From assembly GCA_963402885.1 (NCBI GenBank), contig OY727099.1, forward strand, positions 19,053,001-19,117,000: a stretch of 64,000 nucleotides of DNA. Direction: 5' to 3'. Position 1 is the stretch's first letter, and each line of letters opens with the position of its first letter. Source of the DNA: Antedon bifida (lineage: Eukaryota > Echinodermata > Crinoidea > Comatulida > Antedonidae). The notes under the pieces are model-generated. The model was not told the DNA's origin. It saw nothing but the letters and a program-made list of their open reading frames with translations, and made no database searches. This document shows, piece after piece, positions 1 through 9,099 of this stretch. The translations under genes and the position numbers were made by a program.

Positions 1-1172
1 GCTTGATAAAGTGTACAATCGAAGCGCCTAAAAAATTATTCCATCCGGTCTTACCTTATAGATCAAACGGTAAATTAATGTTTGCTCTCTGTAGAACATG
101 CGCCGATTCCCAACAACAAACCGCTTGCAATCATTCCGGTACAGATAGAGAATTTACGGGTTCTTGGGCAACGATCGAAGTCGCTAAAGCCGTGGAAGTT
201 GGGTACGAGATACGTAAAGTTCACGTAGTATGGCACTTTAAAAATAAAAGCGCGTACTCTGCAGATTCTCCCTCGTCCGGCCTATTTGCCTCTTACATTA
301 ACACCTTTTTAAAATTGAAACAAGAAGCTTCGGGTTGGCCTGAATGGTGTAAAACGCCCGAAGATAAACAAAAATACATTTCGGACTATCGAATCGTAGA
401 AGGTATCGACTTGAATCATGACGACATTGCGTACAATCCTGGGCTTCGATCTCTGGCCAAATTAATGCTAAATAGTTTTTGGGGTAAATTTGGCCAGCGT
501 GAAAATCTCACGAGAATTAAATATACGCAAGATCCTAACGAGGTTTACGATATTTTATCGAACCCTGGGATAACCGTTCATGACATAAATTTTGTTAATG
601 ATGATTTGGCGGAGGTAAAATACGAGGACGAGGAACAATTTGTAGAAGTTAACCGAAAGGTTAACGTTGTCATTGCCGCATTTACCACAGCGTTAGCGCG
701 TTTAAAATTGTACGAGCTGTTGGAGCAATTACAGGAGCGCGTCCTGTATTACGATACCGACAGCGTAATCTTCGTATCAAAACCCGGGGATTGGGACCCT
801 CCCCTGGGCGACTATTTGGGTCAGTTAACGACCGAGGTCGATCCTAAAGATGGTAAATTCATCGAGTCCTTCGTTTCTGGGGGGCCTAAGAACTACGCCT
901 ATAAATTGGATACGGGGAAGACCGTTTGTAAAGTTAAGGGTTTTACCCTTAACTTTACAAACGCTCAGAAAATTAATTTTGACACCGTCTCCAATATGGT
1001 AAGGGGTGTTGGCCCCGATACAATTAAGACGGTTGAGAAGAATCGCATAACGCGCAAGCCAAAAACACGAAAGATAGTCAACGAAACATCGACTAAAGAC
1101 TATCGAATCGTGTACGACAAAAGAATTGTTATCGAAAATTATCGTACAGTTCCTTACGGGTATGTTTGGTGA
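1..1172 (+). CDS. Protein-primed DNA polymerase B (pPolB), C-terminal part, cut by window edge
   Basis: This is the C-terminal palm and thumb part of a Polinton family-B polymerase, which copies the element DNA from a protein primer. The frame is already open at the window edge, so the exonuclease domain and motif A lie upstream. Counting from base 3, motif B (LAKLMLNSFWGKFG) is at residues 151-164 and motif C (YYDTDSV, the catalytic Asp pair) at 249-255. The frame then runs uninterrupted to TGA at 1170-1172. The same protein is encoded in broken form at 13116-17520 on the other strand, with clearly related sequence over this whole part. It is followed by an AT-rich gap and then the ATPase on the same strand. 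No break is visible in the part present. Confidence 0.93.
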   Translation, partial: LIKCTIEAPKKLFHPVLPYRSNGKLMFALCRTCADSQQQTACNHSGTDREFTGSWATIEVAKAVEVGYEIRKVHVVWHFKNKSAYSADSPSSGLFASYINTFLKLKQEASGWPEWCKTPEDKQKYISDYRIVEGIDLNHDDIAYNPGLRSLAKLMLNSFWGKFGQRENLTRIKYTQDPNEVYDILSNPGITVHDINFVNDDLAEVKYEDEEQFVEVNRKVNVVIAAFTTALARLKLYELLEQLQERVLYYDTDSVIFVSKPGDWDPPLGDYLGQLTTEVDPKDGKFIESFVSGGPKNYAYKLDTGKTVCKVKGFTLNFTNAQKINFDTVSNMVRGVGPDTIKTVEKNRITRKPKTRKIVNETSTKDYRIVYDKRIVIENYRTVPYGYVW

Positions 1173-1571
1173 ATCACGGCCATAAATTTCTTTTTAAAAA
1201 TGTAAACATACTTTGTTATAGATAATTATTTGTTACTCTTTATACATTCTTTACCGTACTCTCTCTCTCTCTTTTTTTAGTTTGAACAAAATATATTTGT
1301 AGTTTTAATGTAAATATTTTTATATCTGTTTTAATATAAATAATTTTTATACCCGTTTTTTTTTTTTTTTTTTTTTTTTTTAAGTCGAATTTTTGCGGGT
1401 TAAGTAAATATATTTTTAAATATTTTTCCGCTTGATTTTCTTATGTCGATACCGTTTCTCTTTTTGTGTTTAAGTTATCATTATTTTTATTTATATTTTT
1501 TTAAGTAAGATGATCACTTGAACGTTGAACTTATCTATTAGTACTCATTTTTAAGTAATTAGTTTATTCTT

Positions 1572-1613
<42 letters not shown>

Positions 1614-1882
1614 TTTAAATTTAAATTCAAATAATTTTGTAAATTTTATGTAATCGGTTTGTGCAATAACTTTCTAAATATCTATTTTATATTAATTGTA
1701 CAATAATAATTTCTTTGATTAATTTACTGTACATAATGTAAAAAAACAAATACGCATTAGTGTTAATATGAATAAAGATTTAGATTTACGTTTTAAACAT
1801 TGATTCAGTTTTATTGTTTAATTCGTGTCAAATAAGATGTTATAAAACGCAATTATTTAACTAAATTACCGTCATAATTGTA
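1173..1882. other. Gene-free AT-rich spacer between polymerase and ATPase
   Basis: About 700 bases without a credible reading frame. It holds a CT repeat near 1259, a T homopolymer of about 23 bases near 1358-1381, and a TA dinucleotide run near 1578-1604. The only signal I can support is the TATA-like element just before the ATPase. Confidence 0.7.
1841..1847 (+). promoter_or_regulatory. TATA-like element upstream of the packaging ATPase
   Basis: TATAAAA lies 36 bases before the ATPase ATG at 1883. A start about 30 bases downstream would leave a very short leader, around the TCATAA at 1873. This would give the ATPase, basic protein and following gene their own transcript start. It is inferred from sequence only; the surroundings are AT-rich, so chance matches are likely. 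Confidence 0.35.
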
Positions 1883-2518
1883 ATGGCGAGTCCTTTGATA
1901 ACACCTTTCACCGCAGTTATTAGCGGTCCGACATCTTCGGGTAAATCCGTCTTTGTAAGGAAATTGATTGAAAATAATTATTTCAATAAACCCTTTGACG
2001 ATATTACATGGTGCTATGGTGAATATCAGAATTTATTTTCGGAATTAAGTACAGCTGTATCAAATATAAGTTTTATGGAAGGTATACCTATCGAAACATT
2101 AGATGCGTTTGATTCGAGTAAAAATCATTTAGTAATTATAGATGATTTGATGACAGAATGCAGTAGCGATAAAAGAGTCGTTAATTTGTTTACCAAAGGC
2201 TCTCATCATAGAAACATTTCAGTGATATTTATAATGCAAAATTTCTTCTACGGTTCCAAAGAAATCCGTACCATTACTTTGAATGCTCATTATATCGTAT
2301 TTTTTAAAAATCCACGGGATAAAACGCAAATATTGAATTTATCGAAACAAATGTATCCTGGCAAAGGGCGGTTCTTACAAGAGGCATTTAATGACGCTAC
2401 GCGTGAATCGTACGGATACTTATTCATTGATCTCAAACCATATACGTCGGAAGAAATGAGAATACGAACAAATATCTTTTCAGTAGATAAACATTACGCT
2501 TACGTACCAAAAGTATAA
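1883..2518 (+). CDS. Polinton packaging ATPase (FtsK/HerA-type, A32-like)
   Basis: This is a 211-residue P-loop ATPase of the Polinton/adintovirus genome-packaging type, expected to drive DNA into the capsid. The Walker A loop GPTSSGKS is at residues 15-22 and Walker B LVIIDD at 83-88. A conserved hydrophobic strand ending in Gln-Asn (IMQN) is at 117-120, as in the related viral packaging ATPases. The ATG at 1883 places the P-loop at the usual distance from the N-terminus, and there is no upstream in-frame alternative that improves it. It lies between pPolB and the small basic protein on the same strand. A close homologue with a damaged start lies at 11809-12428. Confidence 0.9.
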   Translation: MASPLITPFTAVISGPTSSGKSVFVRKLIENNYFNKPFDDITWCYGEYQNLFSELSTAVSNISFMEGIPIETLDAFDSSKNHLVIIDDLMTECSSDKRVVNLFTKGSHHRNISVIFIMQNFFYGSKEIRTITLNAHYIVFFKNPRDKTQILNLSKQMYPGKGRFLQEAFNDATRESYGYLFIDLKPYTSEEMRIRTNIFSVDKHYAYVPKV

Positions 2519-2566
2519 CACATGTGATTTGAAATTATTCTATTCATTCCAATACAAACTCACAAC

Positions 2567-2893
2567 ATGTCAAAACGTATCAAAAAGAACGCAGAAACTT
2601 TAAAGTTTTTAGCTAAATGTACGCCTAAACAAAGAAAGGCCCTGCTTGAGAATGCCGACAGTCAATTAGTAACAGCAATCTGTGAGTGTGCAAAGAACAT
2701 CTTAAAAGGTAGTGTACCGGTGTCTAGTGCTCATAAGAAGAAGTTGGCGAAGCATAGGAAACACTTGCGTGATATTTCCAATAAAGCTATACCTACGCTT
2801 CGACGTAAGCGTATACTACTTCAAAAGGGAGGATTTCTTGGTCTTATTTTGAAACCTATATTACAGACTCTGGGCGGATTACTTTTGGAATAA
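2567..2893 (+). CDS. Small basic Polinton protein with hydrophobic C-terminus
   Basis: A 108-residue lysine/arginine-rich protein. The first 60 residues are charged and helical-looking with two cysteines (ICECAKN). Residues about 75-87 are strongly basic. The last 20 or so form a glycine-bracketed hydrophobic stretch (GGFLGLILKPILQTL). This combination recalls adenovirus-type core or membrane-active minor proteins, but I infer the role only from composition. It follows the ATPase by 48 bases and its TAA is one base from the next ATG, suggesting a shared transcript. The copy at 11434-11760 keeps length, cysteines and the C-terminal tail, which indicates selection on the protein before the elements decayed. 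Confidence 0.75.
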   Translation: MSKRIKKNAETLKFLAKCTPKQRKALLENADSQLVTAICECAKNILKGSVPVSSAHKKKLAKHRKHLRDISNKAIPTLRRKRILLQKGGFLGLILKPILQTLGGLLLE

Positions 2894-2894
2894 A

Positions 2895-3655
2895 ATGGAG
2901 CACAAAAAAAATTGATTGTAGTTCCTCAAGAATTGGCAAATACATTGCTACATAGCAAGCACTATGAACAAAAGCACAAAACAATAACTAACGGATTAGA
3001 TGACTCTATGCAGACTATTCTTAATAGACAGGATATTAGCGATCACGATAAAATCACAATGTACAATCAAGTACTTCAGCGTTTTTTAAATAAAGAGAAG
3101 CCCGTTAACAACCCTTCACCTATGAACATAAATATGCATGGACCTCTTAATGACGAAGACAAGAATGATGAATCGACAGAAGCAATCAAGGATGATTCGA
3201 TGACAAAAGAAGTATTGCAAAGCATGCCTATATCGTTAAAATCAAAAACTAAGACATTTTTAGATCGAATAGACCGATACAGAAATATGGGTATTTTAGA
3301 TTGGACAAAATACGGTGAAATGATCATCGAAGGAGAATTGCTAAAGGGGAGTAATTTATTTGATTTAACCAAAGATGTGATACAAGAAAGGCGTGGTTTT
3401 GAACCAGTGGGTTGGAAAGAATTTATATCGGTGTTGGCGAAGTTAAACACGCCAGAAAGCTTGATTGGAAATGCTACACGTCGCAACATGTTGCAACGTC
3501 TAAAATCCGGTGAAATAAGCCCTCTTTCAAAAACCACATCTACAAAATCTAAACGACTTGAAAGATTTGATGACGACGATGACGATGAAGATACAACATT
3601 TACTATAACTAACAAAAAACGTACTAAAACTAAACCGAAATGGCTTGGATTCTAA
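2895..3655 (+). CDS. Conserved Polinton protein of unknown function, frame broken near its start
   Basis: I recognise this as the protein that follows the basic protein in related Polintons, but its function is not known to me. It has a helical N-terminus rich in Gln/His, a polar linker with an acidic stretch (EDKNDEST) and a conserved C-terminal block (residues about 120-190, with GWKEF and LIGNATRR). It ends in an acidic run of Asp followed by a basic tail (NKKRTKTKPK). The likely ATG at 2895 is followed within six codons by a run of eight A, after which the long open frame (from 2912) is in a different phase. The homologue at 11434 starts with a matching N-terminus in one frame. The break may be real decay, polymerase slippage or a sequencing error. 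Confidence 0.65.
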
Positions 3656-3850
3656 TCAATGTTATAAAATGTTTGTTTTTTTTTTCAGTTATTAAATGTA
3701 ATCATTATTAAAATTTATTTCGTTGTTTGTTGTTTTCTTTCTTTCATTAATTACTAATCAACGCGTAATAAAGATACATACACATATTTTTTTTTTTTTT
3801 TTTTTTCAGCATTTAAATTTTAATACCAATATGAAAAAGACAATACTTAA
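3656..3850. other. Convergent intergenic gap
   Basis: A short AT-rich gap where the rightward and leftward gene blocks of the Polinton meet. It has T tracts near 3672 and 3788-3806. Any polyadenylation signals for both blocks would lie here; AATAAAG at about 3767 is a candidate for the plus-strand genes. Confidence 0.5.
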
Positions 3851-4361
3851 TTAAAATATGTTAGTTAACATTTTGACAAATTGTATTTTTATATACTCCT
3901 TATCATACACCGGTAGGTTAACATCGTATCTACGTTCTACAAAATCATTAACATGTGCATCGTTAGTATTCTTATCTTTAGTGAACATATTAACTATATT
4001 TGAGTTTATGAACAATATAAAAAATACAATATTGACCACAGACGGTCGACAATGGAGCCTGTAAACCCGTATCATTAAAAGTCCACGTGTTTACCGTACG
4101 ATTTAGAAAATTTACAAAATGATTACTGTAATATTGAGGCGAATGTCCGAATGAATAAAAAAATTCACCTTCGTTAATATTGTTTAGAAAAAAAGCGACC
4201 CAATGCGAACCGTTTTGACTACTATCATCAACATTCGCTATGTAAGCACTAGGGTAACTTTTTATTCTTTTAGGTAACAAATCTGAAGGATATACACCTC
4301 GAAAGTATCTTTGAGTTAATGGATCAGATTTAACTAATTTTAAAAGTTGCACAGTATCCAT
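3851..4361 (-). pseudogene. Adenain-like cysteine protease, frameshifted
   Basis: This is a homologue of the Polinton/adenovirus maturation protease, which cleaves virion precursor proteins. Reading from ATG at 4361, a His sits in GSHWVAFF and the catalytic Cys in STVCGQYC, both in the expected order. The frame stops at 3990 shortly after the Cys motif. The expected C-terminal helix region continues in another frame down to 3851, so there is a frameshift around 3990-4010. The acidic member of the catalytic triad, normally in a DSFG-like motif after the His, appears as Tyr (FFYSFG). Both features point to loss of function. The start overlaps the end of the major capsid gene by 32 bases. Confidence 0.8.
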
Positions 4362-5700
4362 GATTTTTTTTTTTAAAGTCTAAAATTACGTTACGAGACT
4401 TATCGATTTCTATTAATGAATCAAATTCTGAATAAACTATTACGTTAATTGTTTCGACCAAAGCGGTAGCAAATTGAATTTCAAGACGTATATTGCCGTG
4501 TTTAATTAAATTGAAATGTCCACTGCTTGATAAATCGGGTGTAAGGTCGAATGCAAACAACGTGTATCCTCTGGCGTAGTCTTCTCTGGATATTTGATTT
4601 CCCGTGTCGTCGAATAATGTATTTAATCCGGAGAATAAACTTTGATAGGCTAAAATATAACTTCCTTCACCGTTTGCTTCAAAATTAGGCTTTAATGGTT
4701 TCCAAGGTATTTGCTCACCGTCCAAATATAAGGATATAAAATTGGTGTTAAAGTGTTGAAAATTAAATGGATTTTTGCTATAATCACCGTTGAAAGCGTC
4801 GGTTCCTACTAATCCTACCACTAAGCGTTTCGGTAGATTCCCGTTGTACAGCGACTCTCGGGTAAAGGAAAGGTTCCCCCGCGGTATCGACAGCGTTTTA
4901 ACCTCGACTCGACGAAGAGGGTATTTAGCTGACCCGCGCTCCAGCGCTTTTGCATGAGCCAGCGCTATAGATGGATTTAGTTTCACTTTTCGTACGTAAA
5001 TAGATGCATCTTCTAACTGTAACTTATAACCAGCTTGCGCATCGGATGACATCAAACAGAATGCGTTTTTACTTCGATGCAATTTTAATTTAATGTCAAC
5101 TCCATTAAGCATCATACGATCTTGAAAGAATATATCGCAATGAATAGGTCCTATCAAATCAACCAATCGACTTCCTCGTATGTACTGAGATCGTTTTTTA
5201 AGTCCTTGATTCGCAGCAGCATCGTCTAAAGTTGGATTTGCTACATCCATTCTACCCGCTGTATCTTTATAAAACAATCCACCTGTAAGGTGAGTTTCCT
5301 TCGCGTCAGCACCGTACGTTAACAAGGTTTCAATCATCGCTCTGTACGAATAAGTGTTATTCGATGGAGTAATTAATCTCTCATTCAAAGAAACGTCAAC
5401 TTCATTGAATAAGGACTGTAGTAGTAAATTAGTTGGTCCGACAGGATCGTCAGCATGCAAATCTGTTCCATCGCCTCTTGTAATTTTAACTTTAACTCGT
5501 AACATAGTCTGTGATAAATCTACGTATTCTTCGGTGGAACCTTGAATGTTAAATTGAACCGGTCCTGTATCGGTAATACTATTGAAAGGATGATACTGAA
5601 CCCATTGTCCCTTCGTTATACTTGTTTGAGTCGGTGGAACAGAAAACAAATCCAATTCTGACTTTAAACATTCGCAAGATTGTTTGTGTACGTACGCCAT
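4330..5700 (-). CDS. Polinton major capsid protein (double jelly-roll)
   Basis: A 456-residue protein matching the Polinton/adintovirus hexon-like major capsid protein in length, gene position and N-terminal sequence. The characteristic LFSVPPTQTSI segment is at residues 18-28, followed by the beta-rich VQFNIQG and the LLLQSLFNEVDVSLNE stretch typical of the first jelly roll. The ATG at 5700 lies 8 bases after the stop of the next upstream gene, and the frame is open throughout. The last 15 residues follow an 11-base A run in the coding strand and overlap the protease start, so the exact C-terminus could be shifted by slippage. It would form the capsid shell with the minor protein at 6092-6868. 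Confidence 0.85.
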   Translation of the reverse strand: MAYVHKQSCECLKSELDLFSVPPTQTSITKGQWVQYHPFNSITDTGPVQFNIQGSTEEYVDLSQTMLRVKVKITRGDGTDLHADDPVGPTNLLLQSLFNEVDVSLNERLITPSNNTYSYRAMIETLLTYGADAKETHLTGGLFYKDTAGRMDVANPTLDDAAANQGLKKRSQYIRGSRLVDLIGPIHCDIFFQDRMMLNGVDIKLKLHRSKNAFCLMSSDAQAGYKLQLEDASIYVRKVKLNPSIALAHAKALERGSAKYPLRRVEVKTLSIPRGNLSFTRESLYNGNLPKRLVVGLVGTDAFNGDYSKNPFNFQHFNTNFISLYLDGEQIPWKPLKPNFEANGEGSYILAYQSLFSGLNTLFDDTGNQISREDYARGYTLFAFDLTPDLSSSGHFNLIKHGNIRLEIQFATALVETINVIVYSEFDSLIEIDKSRNVILDFKKKNHGYCATFKIS

Positions 5701-5708
5701 AGTAATTA

Positions 5709-6089
5709 TTAATCAAATATATCGGAGGATCTTCTCGCTCTCTTAGTTCTTCTTCGACTGACTTCATTGCTTTTTCGCTTTCTCTTTTTATTCACTTTTC
5801 CGTTACCATTCTGAGAAACAATTCGTTTACCGGCCTGCGTAATTCTACGTTTTACAGCTTGTTTGATATTTTGTCCACTTATAGCATCCTCCATTATTTC
5901 GGCTCCGGTTCGTAACGCTTGTTTTCCTAGAGTTTTGGCACCTTTTTTTAAAAGCGGTACAGCTTTTTTAAACAAACCAGACAACATTCCACCTAATCCG
6001 TACCCTCTCTGATTAGATGATCCATGAAATACAGGTAGGCTTAAACCGCCAGCTTGACCTACGTAGTAATCCTCATACGCGTTAGGCAT
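5709..6089 (-). CDS. Small basic virion protein with amphipathic helix (pVI-like position)
   Basis: A 126-residue protein. The N-terminal 35 residues are Gly/Tyr-rich. Next comes an amphipathic segment (GGMLSGLFKKAVPLLKK) followed by helix and a tail that is nearly all Lys/Arg (KKRKRKSNEVSRRRTKRARR). The position between major and minor capsid genes and the membrane-active-looking helix match the small internal virion proteins of Polintons and adenovirus relatives. The homology is inferred from layout and composition. The start ATG at 6089 is 2 bases after the minor capsid stop and the gene ends 8 bases before the major capsid ATG, so the three are tightly packed and probably co-transcribed. 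Confidence 0.7.
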   Translation of the reverse strand: MPNAYEDYYVGQAGGLSLPVFHGSSNQRGYGLGGMLSGLFKKAVPLLKKGAKTLGKQALRTGAEIMEDAISGQNIKQAVKRRITQAGKRIVSQNGNGKVNKKRKRKSNEVSRRRTKRARRSSDIFD

Positions 6090-6091
6090 GA

Positions 6092-6868
6092 TTAAATGAG
6101 ATGCGATGATCTACTCTGTCGAAAATGAAGCTTCACTAAAACCTTCCCGCGTTGAAATGATACTTTCTCACCAGTGTCACTCCTTATATCTATCGAAATG
6201 GTATCAATTTCTTTTTTTATTAAACGCTTGTAGTGAGGCATCATGTATTCGTGAGAAGTAACGTTTCTCATTTGACTCTCCTTGGTTTGTACAATTCTCA
6301 ATAAAGGAACGCTTACATCTCCAACTCGTTGATGTTCGATCACGTCTGTATAAACGTATAAACCAGGTACACGATGATGAAGATTAATCGGATGATTTCC
6401 TGTAACATTTGAATTTAATAGAATCGAAGATATGTCGAATCCCAATAACGTTTGCATACCTCCTAACGACGTTATAGATGTCAGAATATCGGTTGAAATA
6501 TTAACTTTTTCCGATACAGAATTGAATTTAAACCTTATGTTATCATCCAACTTCTTTTTTCTTAAAGCAGAGTTTATCGTATCAATCAGTTTCGAACCTG
6601 AACTATAATATCCGCTTGTAATTTCGATTTTGTATTCCATCGTTGCTGTTTCTATTTGAGAAACGTTTAATCGTACCCAAATTTTATTGTTTGTATCGTC
6701 TACATTGTACCACGTATGTGGGTACTGTATTTCAGTTAAACCAACTTCCCACTCGCCTTTTAATCGTATCGACTCGGCTAATTTTGTAGTGTAACTTGTA
6801 AGTGTATTTTCAGGAAAATAATTCAATGAACTATTGCTCGGTAGTGAGACGTGAAACTGAGATGACAT
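6092..6868 (-). CDS. Polinton minor capsid (penton-like, single jelly-roll) protein
   Basis: A 258-residue protein recognised from its N-terminal block (FHVSLPSNSS, then TLTSYTTKL and GEWEVGLTEIQYP). This block is characteristic of the minor capsid protein in Polintons and often appears in host annotations as an uncharacterised protein. The first ATG of the frame is at 6868; an upstream non-ATG extension would overlap the integrase stop and is not needed. It follows the integrase by 11 bases and precedes the basic virion protein by 2. The frame is intact. It would occupy the capsid vertices. Confidence 0.8.
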   Translation of the reverse strand: MSSQFHVSLPSNSSLNYFPENTLTSYTTKLAESIRLKGEWEVGLTEIQYPHTWYNVDDTNNKIWVRLNVSQIETATMEYKIEITSGYYSSGSKLIDTINSALRKKKLDDNIRFKFNSVSEKVNISTDILTSITSLGGMQTLLGFDISSILLNSNVTGNHPINLHHRVPGLYVYTDVIEHQRVGDVSVPLLRIVQTKESQMRNVTSHEYMMPHYKRLIKKEIDTISIDIRSDTGEKVSFQRGKVLVKLHFRQSRSSHLI

Positions 6869-6879
6869 GATGCTCGTGT

Positions 6880-7944
6880 TTATCTGACTAGATTCTGAAC
6901 CCAACTGTTGAATTTAGCAGGGTACCCTAACCACTTAACGAAATATTCTGTCTTTCCATCACGCTTTCGCCTTTTAATTACTTTTTCGACGCGATATACA
7001 TCTTTATCAGATTTTGAAACTTTTTGTAATTCTTTTTCGTAGAAATTTCCTTCGATTATATCATTGTTCCAGTCCTTTACTTGATACGTTGGCATTGATG
7101 TTCCTTTACGTTTAAATACAGTGAATATCTCTTCTGTCCAGTTTGCTAAATAACCTTTTTCAAAAATCATCTTATATCTACTGATACGCACTTGATCACC
7201 GACTTTAAACTTAAAACGTTTTACCGGATGCTTTCTTTCACCATACAATTTCTGCCACACTTCGTGCTCGTTGTCGCTTGTAACGAGAATCGGTGCAGTT
7301 CCTATAGATCTATGTTTTGAATTATTGTAACTGGAAACTAATTTAGGAAGTGCGTCGATATATTTTTTATTACCGTTTGCTGTAAACAATTTCCACATTC
7401 TCGTTTTTAAAGTTCTATTGAATCGCTCAACTATGCTTGCCTTCGTTTCGTTGTTTGTCGTAAAGAAATGAATATCTTTAGATTTCAGATACGTTTGTAC
7501 TTTTTTATTTATAAATTCTGTACCTTTATCTGTATGAATTTTAATCGGTTTTCTTTTACCTGATAACAGTTTTTTCATAGCTTTTAATATGGTATCTGAA
7601 GACTTGTTCTTTATCGGTATAACCCACGCATATTTAGATAAGACATCTATGCATGTTATAAGAAATGTATTTTGCTTATTGTAACGTTTTAATGAAGTCA
7701 AGTCAACCAAATCCATTTCCCATTGTTCATCAATTGTCGCTACAAGTACTCGGTTTCGTTGGAAATTTCGTTGAATTGGTTTATGTAATGTATATGTATC
7801 TTGATTGCTCAGCCATTCCTGAACTTGTTTCTTGGTAATATTTAAATCGTCTTTTACATTTTGATAAAGTCGATCCACACCACCAAAACTACCGGGGTGT
7901 TTAGGGTCGTAATACACATTTCTCAATTTCTCATCCATACTCAT
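6880..7944 (-). CDS. Polinton DDE integrase with C-terminal chromodomain
   Basis: A 354-residue retroviral-type integrase that joins the element ends to host DNA. The ATG at 7944 is the first ATG in frame. The N-terminal domain includes the YxxxKHPGSFGG and WLSNQDTYTLHK stretches. The catalytic core has D78 (QWEMDL), D139 (IHTDKGTEF) and E173 (SIVERFNRT). Residues about 316-348 form a chromodomain (YRVEKVIKRR then YFVKWLGYP and SWV), expected to bind modified histone tails and steer integration. All catalytic residues are present and the frame is open, so this gene could be functional. It leads the minus-strand virion gene block. Confidence 0.95.
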   Translation of the reverse strand: MSMDEKLRNVYYDPKHPGSFGGVDRLYQNVKDDLNITKKQVQEWLSNQDTYTLHKPIQRNFQRNRVLVATIDEQWEMDLVDLTSLKRYNKQNTFLITCIDVLSKYAWVIPIKNKSSDTILKAMKKLLSGKRKPIKIHTDKGTEFINKKVQTYLKSKDIHFFTTNNETKASIVERFNRTLKTRMWKLFTANGNKKYIDALPKLVSSYNNSKHRSIGTAPILVTSDNEHEVWQKLYGERKHPVKRFKFKVGDQVRISRYKMIFEKGYLANWTEEIFTVFKRKGTSMPTYQVKDWNNDIIEGNFYEKELQKVSKSDKDVYRVEKVIKRRKRDGKTEYFVKWLGYPAKFNSWVQNLVR

Positions 7945-8462
7945 TACCCTCAATCATCCAAATGAAAAATTATAAAAATAATTCAAATACTTAAATAACA
8001 CGCAAAGATCAAATTTCATTTTCGTTGTTGTTGTTAAAAAAACAAAATTTATTTCAATACACATTCTATTGCAAAACACGCAATACACTTTAAAAAACAT
8101 AAAATTCAAAATACATAATAACAATTAAATAGAGAAAAAAAATAGTTTTATATATACACTAACATATTATTTAGACAGAAAGAACAAAATATATTAACTC
8201 AAAAAACATTTAAATTTATTTTAAAATAACTTTTAAATAGAAATGAAGAAATAACAAATTAATTCAAATGATAAATTTAAATTTTTAAAATTACTTTTAC
8301 AAATACACTAGCATGTTATTTAGTACTGAAAAAAACCACACCAAAAAAATAACACGCAGGTTAAAATGTTTAAATGCACATTCAAAGTGGGTACTCCCAT
8401 TTCCAAAATTGTTCAATTCAAGATCATCAATCCGTTCCGTTTTCCAAAAGATTACATTGTAA
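7945..8462. other. Gene-free AT-rich spacer between integrase and PC4-like gene
   Basis: No credible reading frame on either strand. It is rich in A/T tracts, with a short CAA-type repeat near 8021-8035 (read on the minus strand as leader for the integrase). No clear promoter can be chosen among the many TATA-like matches. Confidence 0.6.
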
Positions 8463-8990
8463 TTACGGGAACTGTTCTAACCAATCGTAATTGTCATTCT
8501 TGTAGCTTTTTTTGATCATTTGTGTTTCTGGCATTCCATTGTCATTCATGTCTACACCGGTTCCACAATCGTCAAATCCATCCAATTCTAAAAACATTTC
8601 ATCGACCATGTCCTTTTGCTCCATTAGATCTCTCCACTGCATCAATGTTAAATTAATACCTTTCTTCCCAGGTTTAAATTTACCATCTGGTTCTGATTGA
8701 TAGTATTCTCGGATACATACGTACATATCATCACCCCAACGTTGAGCAACGACGTGCCTCGTTTCATTAAGTTTAATACGTTTAGTAGCTGTAACTGTAA
8801 TTCGACTATCATTCTTAAAAAAGTGATTCTTTACCACCGGTCGACAATCTTGTTGAAAAGAAGCGCTTGTATTTGGTTCATCTTCTACTCTCTGTCTCTT
8901 GCTAGACCTCATAACTCGCTGCATAGTAGCCTTAGCCTTATCAGCTAATTTAGAATCGATGTAATCAGCTGCTGGTTTGTAGAAGTTCAT
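8463..8990 (-). CDS. PC4/SUB1-like single-stranded DNA-binding protein, probable Polinton accessory gene
   Basis: A 175-residue intronless frame. Residues about 63-125 match the PC4 (transcriptional coactivator p15) fold: strands ITVTATKRIKL and HVVAQRW, the MYVCIREYY strand, a Lys/Gly-rich turn FKPGKKGINLT, and a helix beginning LMQWRDLM. PC4 proteins bind single-stranded or melted DNA and stimulate transcription or replication. A basic stretch SSKRQR near residues 29-34 could be a nuclear localisation signal, and the C-terminus is acidic. It lies on the integrase strand about 520 bases upstream of it and has its own TATA/Inr promoter. It could be a viral accessory factor or a captured host gene; its membership in the Polinton is inferred from position. 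Confidence 0.7.
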   Translation of the reverse strand: MNFYKPAADYIDSKLADKAKATMQRVMRSSKRQRVEDEPNTSASFQQDCRPVVKNHFFKNDSRITVTATKRIKLNETRHVVAQRWGDDMYVCIREYYQSEPDGKFKPGKKGINLTLMQWRDLMEQKDMVDEMFLELDGFDDCGTGVDMNDNGMPETQMIKKSYKNDNYDWLEQFP

Positions 8991-9060
8991 ACTGATGAAA
9001 ACTGTACTAAATTCTCTTAATCAAGAATGTAGAAGTGAGTTTAGTGCGTTGTAAAACTGG

Positions 9061-9099
9061 TACTGATGAGTTCACTATAAACTTACCCATATATTTATA
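9061..9099 (-). promoter_or_regulatory. TATA box and initiator for the PC4-like gene
   Basis: On the minus strand a TATAAATAT box (9091-9099) is followed about 35 bases later by TCAGTA, an initiator-like sequence (9061-9066). The PC4-like ATG at 8990 is about 74 bases further on. The spacing suits an RNA polymerase II core promoter. The call is from sequence only. Confidence 0.45.

Noticed and set aside
3076-3615. Serine-rich minus-strand frame of 179 codons
   Set aside because: It is antisense to the conserved Polinton gene; the poly-Ser is the complement of its Asp run.
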